Below the pieces are notes generated by a model. It saw only the letters and a program-made list of their open reading frames with translations. It had not been told where the DNA came from and made no database searches. Positions 57,407 to 64,000 of a stretch of 64,000 bases of DNA are shown in pieces. Numbering within the stretch: position 1 is the first letter of the stretch; the number at the start of each line of letters is the position of its first letter. Source of the DNA: Bacillus pumilus (GTDB taxonomy: Bacteria > Bacillota > Bacilli > Bacillales > Bacillaceae); NCBI RefSeq assembly GCF_024498355.1, contig NZ_CP101833.1, positions 849,001-913,000 on the forward strand, given 5' to 3'. Made by a program: the position numbers and the translations under genes.

Positions 57407-58558
57407 GTGATTCATGTTGGAGAATTAAAAGAAGAATTGATTCAATATGCGAAAGAAATTGGTGTCGATAAAATTCGATTTGCAAGTGCTGATACATTTG
57501 ATTCATTAAAGGACCGCCTGATCTTACATGAATCGTTAGGGTATTTGTCCGGCTTTGAAGAGCCTGATATCGAAAAACGAACAAACCCTTCTTTGCTGCT
57601 TCCAAAGGCCAAATCAATTGTTGCAATAGCGCTCGCGTATCCTTCCAAAATGAAAGATGCCCCTCGAAGTACAAAGGATGCAAGAAGAGGAATCTTTTGC
57701 AGGGCTTCTTGGGGAACGGATTATCATGTTGTATTGAAAAAAAAGCTTGATATGCTCGAGGAATTCTTGCGGAGCAAGCATGTCGATATACGAACAAAAT
57801 CAATGGTGGATACAGGGGAACTGTCTGATCGTGCTGTAGCAGAACGCGCTGGCATTGGTTTTAGTGCAAAGAACTGTATGATTATCACACCAGAGTTCGG
57901 CTCTTATGTGTACTTGGCTGAAATGATTACAAATGTTCCATTTGAACCGGATGAGAAAATTGAAGACCAGTGCGGGACGTGCAATAAATGTGTGGATTCG
58001 TGTCCAACAGGTGCGCTTGTGAATCCAGGACAGCTGAATTCTCAAAGGTGCATTTCGTTTTTAACTCAGACAAAAGGGTTTTTACCTGACGAGTTCCGTT
58101 CGAAAATAGGGAACCGCTTGTATGGGTGTGATACGTGCCAAATAGTTTGCCCGATCAATAAAGGAAAAGACTTTCATCTGCATCCTGAAATGGAGCCGGA
58201 CCCTGAAATTGCAAAGCCGCTTTTAAAGCCGCTCCTTACGATCAGCAATCGTGAGTTTAAGGAAAAATACGGTCATGTATCAGGATCATGGCGGGGGAAA
58301 AAGCCCATTCAGCGGAATGCGATTTTGGCACTCGCTCACTTTAAAGACGCATCTGCCTTACCAGTTTTGATTGAATTGATGCACAAGGATCCAAGGCCGG
58401 TCATTCGAGGCACGGCCGCTTGGGCCATTGGCAAAATTGGCGACGTGCAGCAGCTTTCAGAGCTGGAAAAAGCTCTTGAGCGGGAAAGTGATGAAGAAGC
58501 GAAACAAGAGATGATCAAAGGGATTGAGCTATTACAGACACCTTTAAATACTAAATAA
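57407..58558 (+). CDS. queG: QueG, epoxyqueuosine reductase
   Basis: The product has 383 residues from GTG 57407, eight bases after AAAGGAGG. It reduces epoxyqueuosine to queuosine in tRNA using cobalamin and two [4Fe-4S] clusters. Cluster motifs are CGTCNKCVDSCPTGALV and CDTCQIVCPINK with an extra Cys in SQRCISFL. The C-terminal 60-70 residues are HEAT-like repeats (IRGTAAWAIGKIGDVQQLSE), as in the longer Firmicute enzymes. Equivalent to B. subtilis YhbA and in the same order before yhbB and trmL. Confidence 0.94.
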   Translation: MIHVGELKEELIQYAKEIGVDKIRFASADTFDSLKDRLILHESLGYLSGFEEPDIEKRTNPSLLLPKAKSIVAIALAYPSKMKDAPRSTKDARRGIFCRASWGTDYHVVLKKKLDMLEEFLRSKHVDIRTKSMVDTGELSDRAVAERAGIGFSAKNCMIITPEFGSYVYLAEMITNVPFEPDEKIEDQCGTCNKCVDSCPTGALVNPGQLNSQRCISFLTQTKGFLPDEFRSKIGNRLYGCDTCQIVCPINKGKDFHLHPEMEPDPEIAKPLLKPLLTISNREFKEKYGHVSGSWRGKKPIQRNAILALAHFKDASALPVLIELMHKDPRPVIRGTAAWAIGKIGDVQQLSELEKALERESDEEAKQEMIKGIELLQTPLNTK

Positions 58559-58620
58559 CATCCCTATGAACATAGAATGTACCAAACAGAGGTTTTAAAA
58601 AAAGTTTTGGTGGTGTCTGT

Positions 58621-59523
58621 GTGAAACAATTATTAGCGCAAACGTTAGAAGACAGGCTGGCGTATTTATTAAATGACAGTGCGATCAAACAGCCGCAGCT
58701 CATGTCTGATGTGGAAGCAGTAGAACGAAAAAAGGAGCTTTTTGCTAGAAGACAGGTTGAGATTGTGAAGGCAAAGGCAAAAACAAAGCTTCTAGATTCA
58801 ACAATTCAGGATGATGGGGCTCAGCATGTGCAATATCTTGCTCATCTCACTTATGTCTGTAAGGATGTAGACGATTCTTTTTATTTGGAGGAACAGGTTG
58901 AAAAAAGAGAAGCGTTTCTTTATAACGACATGCTTGTCAAAGATCGCATGATGCAGGAGGAACGGCAAAAGGAGGAGCGGGTGGATGAGCGCTTCCAGAA
59001 CGAGGAACAATTCGGGAGAGCCTTTCACTATGATCGGCGGGCAGCCGTGCAATATGCGGAGACGTACTGGAATAAACGGAATCCAGCCTACAAGAATTTT
59101 GAAGATAACTGTACAAATTTTATTTCACAATGCTTGAAAGCAGGGAATGCGCCAACGAGAGGGTATCCGAATCGCGGGTCTGGCTGGTGGGTGCGTCCAC
59201 ATACGTGGAGCTACAGCTGGACGGTGGCTCATTCGATGAAAAACTATTTAGCGAATTCTAAAGCAGGCTTAAGGGCAAAGAAGCTAAAAGAAGCGCAGGA
59301 GCTTCAAATTGGTGATGTCATTTGCTACGATTTCGAGGGTGATGGAAGGTATAATCATACAACCATTGTTGTTGATCATGATAAAGGCGGAATGCCTCTT
59401 GTGAATGCACAGACGTATGACAGCCGCATGCGGTTTTGGTCATATGAGGATTCAACTGCCTATACACCAGCTATTCGTTATACGTTTTTTCACATTTTGG
59501 ACGATGCCGCAAAGGATAGTTAA
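58621..59523 (+). CDS. yhbB: YhbB, amidase-domain protein (Amidase_6)
   Basis: The product has 300 residues from GTG 58621. The N-terminal half is helical and charged. The C-terminal half holds the Amidase_6/NlpC-like fold: YDRRAAVQYAETYWNKRNPA, then DNCTNFISQCLKAG with the catalytic Cys, and YNHTTIVVDHD with the His. It probably cleaves a peptidoglycan or peptide amide bond. No signal peptide is visible. Conserved between queG and trmL in bacilli. Confidence 0.87.
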   Translation: MKQLLAQTLEDRLAYLLNDSAIKQPQLMSDVEAVERKKELFARRQVEIVKAKAKTKLLDSTIQDDGAQHVQYLAHLTYVCKDVDDSFYLEEQVEKREAFLYNDMLVKDRMMQEERQKEERVDERFQNEEQFGRAFHYDRRAAVQYAETYWNKRNPAYKNFEDNCTNFISQCLKAGNAPTRGYPNRGSGWWVRPHTWSYSWTVAHSMKNYLANSKAGLRAKKLKEAQELQIGDVICYDFEGDGRYNHTTIVVDHDKGGMPLVNAQTYDSRMRFWSYEDSTAYTPAIRYTFFHILDDAAKDS

Positions 59524-59566
59524 TGGTATAATGTTGAGCGGAAAAGAAAATTAGAGGTGAACTTTT

Positions 59567-60040
59567 TTGGGACTTCATGTCGTTTTATATCAACCAGAGA
59601 TTCCAGCTAATACTGGAAATATTGCGCGTACATGTGCAGCAACAAATACAACACTTCATCTGATTCGTCCGCTTGGTTTTTCGACAGATGACAAAATGCT
59701 GAAGCGTGCTGGACTCGATTATTGGAAGTATGCCAATGTGGTCTATCATGATTCGCTCGATGAATTGTTTGAGGCCCATCCGAAGGGGCAATTCTTCTAT
59801 ATCACAAAGTTTGGCCAAAAGCCGCATACAACGTTTGATTACTCTCAGTTAGATGAAGACTATTTCTTCGTCTTTGGCAGAGAGACAAGTGGGTTGCCGA
59901 AAGATTTGATTGAACGAAATATGGACCGCTGTCTTCGTTTACCGATGACAGAGCATGTTCGTTCGCTTAATCTATCGAATACAGCAGCGATCCTTGTTTA
60001 TGAGGCACTTCGCCAGCAGCAATATCGAGATCTCATATAA
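59567..60040 (+). CDS. trmL: TrmL (CspR), tRNA (cytidine/uridine-34 2'-O)-methyltransferase
   Basis: The product has 157 residues from TTG 59567 with GAGGTGA upstream. SPOUT-family methyltransferase with NTGNIARTCAATNTTLHLI, FVFGRETSGLPKDL and the SAM-binding trefoil knot residues RSLNLSNTAAILVYEALRQ. It methylates the wobble ribose of tRNA-Leu. Formerly annotated CspR. Confidence 0.94.
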   Translation: MGLHVVLYQPEIPANTGNIARTCAATNTTLHLIRPLGFSTDDKMLKRAGLDYWKYANVVYHDSLDELFEAHPKGQFFYITKFGQKPHTTFDYSQLDEDYFFVFGRETSGLPKDLIERNMDRCLRLPMTEHVRSLNLSNTAAILVYEALRQQQYRDLI

Positions 60041-60050
60041 GATCATGATG

Positions 60051-60080
60051 AAAGCCGAGATACCCATCTCGGCTTTTTTA
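60051..60080 (+). terminator. intrinsic terminator after trmL
   Basis: AAAGCCGAGAT (60051-60061) pairs with ATCTCGGCTTT (60066-60076) over 11 bp, followed by a T-run. Confidence 0.9.
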
Positions 60081-60203
60081 TGTGAGATTAGAATCAGGGT
60101 GATGAAAAATATGACTTATTTATACTTTTTTTACATGTTGAAAATAGATATGATGATAGATTGCATTTTCAAAAATGATGAATCCATTAGGAGGAATAAT
60201 GAG

Positions 60204-60911
60204 ATGAAAAAACTACTGATTACTAGTGCCGTTATCTCAGCTATTTTAATGGGGATCGTTCCAGTCAGTATCCCAGGTCTTTCTCAGACGCAGGAAATAG
60301 GAGCAGCGCAATGATCTAAAGGAATTGGCGGGCGTACCTATATCAATAGTAATGGATCTATATTGGTCACAAAAATTCAACTTCCTTCCACGATGAGTGT
60401 GTCTAAAGGGGCAGCTTATATTTATTCTGGATTCACAGGATCAAAAGAAGCGGATATTGGTCTTCAATACAGTCCAACCTATAATGTATGGAAACCTACG
60501 ATGAAGGTAGGAACAAATAATCAAGAAACATATATCGAAGAACATAGTAATTTTACGTATACAAAAGGATTTAAGCCTGGAAGTACTGTTCAAATGACCA
60601 TTTATAAAAATTTGAATGGACATACAAGAGCGACTTTCTGGGGGACAAACAATGTTGGTTATATAGGGCGCATTATCACAGAAATTCAAAACTCAAACAT
60701 TATCTCTGTGACCAAATGGAAATTACTTTCGACGGTTGCAGTGACTGACGATATTTATCGGAAAGATATTCGGGCAAACTTCTCTACTCGTTTTACTGAT
60801 ATCACATTAGATAATCGAGCAGTCACACTGGTGATAGATACGCAAGACTTTACTTCGATTCAGGTGTCAGGTAATACAGTGAATATGCAAGTGCTGAAAA
60901 CAATGAACTAA
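60204..60911 (+). pseudogene. yrpD: YrpD-like secreted protein interrupted by an in-frame TGA
   Basis: ATG 60204 has AGGAGG upstream and begins a 36-codon signal-peptide-like segment (MKKLLITSAVISAILMGIVP), which ends at TGA 60312-60314. The same frame then continues without interruption to 60911: [39 protein letters not shown] and so on. The full span is 236 codons including the stop; from memory B. subtilis YrpD has 235 residues. A single base change (for example CGA to TGA) would explain it. No good restart lies downstream, so the product is probably not secreted in this strain. Confidence 0.78.
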
Positions 60912-60914
60912 ATG

Positions 60915-60952
60915 AAAAAAAGGATGTTCCGCTAATGGAACATCCTTTTTTT
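60915..60952. terminator. bidirectional terminator
   Basis: AAAAAGGATGTTCC pairs with GGAACATCCTTTTT around GCTAAT. It lies between the yrpD-like pseudogene and the convergent 28-residue peptide gene. Confidence 0.88.
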
Positions 60953-61038
60953 CATTTACCAGGCTTGCCTTCGTAGCCAGCTGTGAAAATGGATACTAAA
61001 AACGTAATGATGACGCCCATCATAATGACCGTTCTCAT
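60952..61038 (-). CDS. 28-residue membrane peptide
   Basis: ATG 61038 follows AAGGGGGAGC on the minus strand, an unusually strong site for so short a frame. The product is one hydrophobic helix (VIMMGVIITFLVSIFTAG) with a charged tail, YEGKPGK. It ends in the shared terminator. It could be a small membrane regulator or toxin-like peptide; nothing in the sequence decides. Too short for standard ORF finding. Confidence 0.5.
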   Translation of the reverse strand: MRTVIMMGVIITFLVSIFTAGYEGKPGK

Positions 61039-61289
61039 ATAAGCTCCCCCTTATCCCTTTGTTCCTGTCCGCTGCCTGTTTCATATGATGTGAAGTTCGC
61101 CTTGAAAAGCAGGAGAAGAAGATCATTTTTCTCCTGTTTTTCCTTTATTATGAAGGGTCTTGCGGATGGTTGTCAATTCAGTTTGCCAATTCGTCATTTT
61201 GAAGAACGAAAGCATGTAATAGGACGCCTGCGCATAGATTGTAAAACAGTATCTGATTACTAGCTTCAATCTTGAAAGAGGAGGTTCAT

Positions 61290-63185
61290 ATGGATATTTT
61301 AAAGAAAATTGAACAGCACAGAGAAGAAGAGCAGCGTCTCAAATGGGAAGGCACATTCAGCGATTATTTAGACATTATTAAGGAAAATCCACTTGTCGCT
61401 CAATCTGCTCATTCTCGCGTTTATCATATGATTAAAGACAGCGGGATTGAAGAGGAGAATGGGGTCAGAACCTACAAATTTTTTGATCAGGAGCTTTTTG
61501 GATTAGAGGAATCACTGGAAAGGCTAGTGGAGGAATATTTTCATCCTGCTGCAAAGCGATTAGATGTGCGGAAGCGTATTTTATTATTGATGGGACCGGT
61601 AAGCGGCGGGAAATCGACGCTTGTAACAAGGCTGAAAAGAGGACTCGAAGCCTATTCCTTGACAGACAATGGCGCAGTCTATGCGATCAAAGGCTGTCCC
61701 ATGCATGAAGACCCGCTTCATCTCATTCCGCAAAATCTGCGGGAGGATTTCTATAGAGAATATGGTATTCGTGTGCAGGGGAATTTGTCGCCTCTGAATA
61801 TGATGAGACTGGAAGAGGAATATGGCGGCAGAATTGAGGATGTAAGGGTTGAGCGGATCTTTTTCTCAGAGGATAAACGGACCGGCATTGGTACCTTCAG
61901 CCCGTCTGATCCGAAATCTCAGGACATTGCCGATTTAACAGGCAGCATCGATTTTTCAACCATTGCTGAATTTGGATCAGAGTCAGACCCTCGTGCATAC
62001 CGGTTTGATGGAGAACTCAATAAAGCAAACCGCGGGATGATGGAGTTTCAGGAGATGTTAAAGTGTGATGAGAAATTTCTGTGGCACCTTCTTTCATTAA
62101 CGCAGGAAGGAAATTTTAAGGCAGGCCGATTTGCCTTGATTAGTGCGGATGAATTGATTGTCGCTCATACGAATGAAACCGAGTACCGGTCGTTTATTTC
62201 AAATAAGAAGAACGAGGCCCTTCATTCAAGAATTATTGTGATGCCGATTCCTTATAATTTAAAGGTGACAGAGGAAGAACGGATTTATCATAAAATGATT
62301 TCAGAAAGTGATGTTTCAGACGTTCATATTGCACCGCATACGCTGAAGGTGGCAGCGATGTTCTCTATTTTGACGAGACTCAAAGAGCCAAAGCGTTCTG
62401 ATATTGATTTGGTGAAAAAAATGCGTCTGTATGATGGGGAAAGTGTCGAAGGCTTTCAATCTGCTGACATAGATGAGATGAAAAAGGAATTTCATGACGA
62501 AGGGATGAGCGGAATTGACCCGCGTTATGTGATCAACCGAATTTCATCCACCATTATTCGAAAGAATATGGAATCGATCAATGCACTGGATGTGCTTCGT
62601 TCCTTAAAAGAAGGGCTTGATCAGCATCCATCCATTTCAAGTGAAGATCGGGAGCGTTATTTGAATTTTATTTCTGTCGCGCGAAAAGAGTATGACGATA
62701 TTGCAAAGAAAGAAGTTCAAAAGGCATTTGTGTATTCGTATGAGGAGTCTGCGAAAACACTAATGGATAATTACTTAGATAATGTCGAAGCTTACTGCAA
62801 TAAAAACAAGCTGCGTGATCCGTTAACTGGTGAAGAAATGAATCCTGATGAAAAGCTTATGCGCTCAATTGAGGAACAGATCGGTATTTCTGAAAATGCC
62901 AAAAAGGCATTCCGAGAAGAAATTCTCATTCGTATTTCGGCTTATGCGAGAAAGGGCAAGCGTTTTGATTATAATTCTCATGAGAGATTACGAGAGGCGA
63001 TTCAGAAGAAGTTATTTGCCGATCTAAAAGATGTGGTCAAAATTACGACATCGACGAAGACACCAGATGAACAGCAGCTGAAAAAGGTAAATGAGGTAGT
63101 GGCTAGATTGATTGATGAGCATGGCTATAATTCAACAAGTGCAAATGAACTCTTAAAATATGTAGGCAGTCTTCTGAATCGTTAA
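61290..63185 (+). CDS. prkA: PrkA, AAA+ protein kinase/protease of sporulation
   Basis: The product has 631 residues from ATG 61290 behind GAGGAGGT, equal in length to B. subtilis PrkA. The Walker A is GPVSGGKSTL. FFSEDKRTGIGTFSPSDPKS and RGMMEFQEMLKCDEKF belong to the AAA+ PrkA core, and the C-terminal PrkA domain follows from about residue 390. It was described as a serine kinase and later as an ATP-dependent protease; it is needed for efficient sporulation. A CATGTAAT hexamer-like element at 61212-61219 may be part of a sigma-E promoter. yhbH follows. Confidence 0.94.
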   Translation: MDILKKIEQHREEEQRLKWEGTFSDYLDIIKENPLVAQSAHSRVYHMIKDSGIEEENGVRTYKFFDQELFGLEESLERLVEEYFHPAAKRLDVRKRILLLMGPVSGGKSTLVTRLKRGLEAYSLTDNGAVYAIKGCPMHEDPLHLIPQNLREDFYREYGIRVQGNLSPLNMMRLEEEYGGRIEDVRVERIFFSEDKRTGIGTFSPSDPKSQDIADLTGSIDFSTIAEFGSESDPRAYRFDGELNKANRGMMEFQEMLKCDEKFLWHLLSLTQEGNFKAGRFALISADELIVAHTNETEYRSFISNKKNEALHSRIIVMPIPYNLKVTEEERIYHKMISESDVSDVHIAPHTLKVAAMFSILTRLKEPKRSDIDLVKKMRLYDGESVEGFQSADIDEMKKEFHDEGMSGIDPRYVINRISSTIIRKNMESINALDVLRSLKEGLDQHPSISSEDRERYLNFISVARKEYDDIAKKEVQKAFVYSYEESAKTLMDNYLDNVEAYCNKNKLRDPLTGEEMNPDEKLMRSIEEQIGISENAKKAFREEILIRISAYARKGKRFDYNSHERLREAIQKKLFADLKDVVKITTSTKTPDEQQLKKVNEVVARLIDEHGYNSTSANELLKYVGSLLNR

Positions 63186-63325
63186 TAAATGAAGGAGGCA
63201 TTATTGGAGCACATCCGCACCGGTAATGTCTTTTTTAGAAATGATCGTCATCTTGGATGACGGCAGCATACGATAAAGGAATCGATAGTTAGAAGAATTG
63301 CGCAAACAGGTGAGGAGGGGGATGG

Positions 63326-64000
63326 ATGTCCCGGCAAGAAAAAAGTCAGTTTATTGTTTCTCAGGAAGACTGGTCCCTCCATCGAAAAGGCTTTGACGAC
63401 CAGCAGCGTCATCAGAAAAAAGTCAAAGAGGCGATTAAAAACAATTTGCCGGATCTTGTCACAGAGGAAAGCATCATCATGTCTAATGGAAAAGATGTTG
63501 TCAAAATTCCGATTCGTTCATTAGATGAATATAAAATTCGGTACAACTACGACAAGAATAAGCATGTGGGTCAAGGGGATGGAGACAGCCAGGTTGGTGA
63601 TGTTGTCGCGCGTGATGGATCAGACAGTAAGCAAGGGCAAGGGAAGGGGCAAGGTGCTGGAGATCAAGCAGGTGAGGATTATTACGAAGCAGAAGTTTCA
63701 TTAATGGATCTGGAGGAAGCGCTGTTTCGTGAATTAGAACTGCCAAACCTGAAACAAAAGGAGCTTGACGACATCATTGTCGAGCAAATTGAATTCAACG
63801 ATATTCGCAAAACGGGCTTAACAGGAAATATCCATAAAAAACGAACGATGCTGTCCGCATTTAAACGAAATGCGATGACGGGAAGTCCTTCCTTTTATCC
63901 AATCTACCCAGAGGATATTAAATATAAAACGTGGAATGAAGTGACCAAACCAGAGTCGAAAGCCGTCGTTTTGGCGATGATGGATACGAGCGGAAGTATG
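63326..64000 (+). CDS. yhbH: YhbH, DUF444 sporulation protein (3' truncated by window)
   Basis: Reading from ATG 63326 (GAGGAGGGGG upstream) the frame is open for 225 codons to the window edge. The sequence starts [21 protein letters not shown] Gly/Gln/Asp-rich linker lies around residues 85-115, and the last visible residues, [13 protein letters not shown], are the start of a von Willebrand A-like MIDAS motif (DxSxS). DUF444 proteins are conserved beside prkA and spoVR in many sporeformers and gamma-proteobacteria. Partial. Confidence 0.92.
   Translation, partial: MSRQEKSQFIVSQEDWSLHRKGFDDQQRHQKKVKEAIKNNLPDLVTEESIIMSNGKDVVKIPIRSLDEYKIRYNYDKNKHVGQGDGDSQVGDVVARDGSDSKQGQGKGQGAGDQAGEDYYEAEVSLMDLEEALFRELELPNLKQKELDDIIVEQIEFNDIRKTGLTGNIHKKRTMLSAFKRNAMTGSPSFYPIYPEDIKYKTWNEVTKPESKAVVLAMMDTSGSM

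Overview
The window is a chromosomal segment of a Firmicute in the Bacillus pumilus / safensis / altitudinis group. I infer this from the 16S sequence, from moderate GC with B. subtilis-type ribosome binding sites, and from gene order that follows two stretches of the B. subtilis chromosome: yfiT-mprF-yfhC...yfhP-mutY-fabL-sspE-ygaBCD-ygaE-gsaB-ygaF-perR-ygzB-ygxA-rrn, then queG-yhbB-trmL-prkA-yhbH. No database search was possible; names rest on recognition of protein sequence and context.

Layout. 1-11 kb: a reductase tail, yfiT, yfiV, mprF, two thioredoxin-fold proteins that each lack a family cysteine, an orphan HTH-TPR regulator, yfhC behind a Fur-like palindrome, then yfhD/E/F, recX, yfhH, sspK, yfhJ with several very short genes. 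11-15 kb: csbB-yfhO (lipoteichoic acid glycosylation). 15-18.4 kb: an inserted SigO module (yvrL, oxdC, yvrJ, sigO, rsoA). 18.5-18.75 kb: a cas-less type I-C-like CRISPR mini-array. 18.8-25.3 kb: yfhP, mutY, yfhS, fabL, sspE, ygaB, ygaC, ygaD. 25.4-30.9 kb: a five-gene peptide ABC importer whose second gene seems to start with CTG. 31-36.4 kb: ygaE, gsaB, bcp, perR, ygzB, ygxA. 36.4-43.1 kb: an rRNA operon with tandem promoters and 16 tRNA genes.

43-51 kb is an accessory stretch: two decayed genes, small unknown proteins, an LTA synthase behind an ECF-sigma promoter and an unusual leader, signal peptidase I, and an O-acetylhomoserine sulfhydrylase. Two copies of a structured intergenic repeat lie in opposite orientation after the peptide importer and after the signal peptidase gene; each is bracketed by two copies of the local terminator hairpin.

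51-56.4 kb holds the most interesting system: a 70-residue one-helix peptide, a terminator-like hairpin, an ABC ATPase and permease, a PqqD-like/M50 metalloprotease fusion, a two-helix membrane protein and a lipoprotein. It looks like a ribosomal-peptide (bacteriocin or signal) cassette with an RRE-type domain but no tailoring enzyme in view. 56.5-64 kb: tRNA-Gly, queG, yhbB, trmL, a yrpD-like gene cut by an in-frame stop, a 28-residue membrane peptide, prkA and the start of yhbH. Envelope functions (MprF, CsbB-YfhO, LtaS, SipT-like) and sporulation functions (SspK, SspE, PrkA, YhbH) recur through the window.
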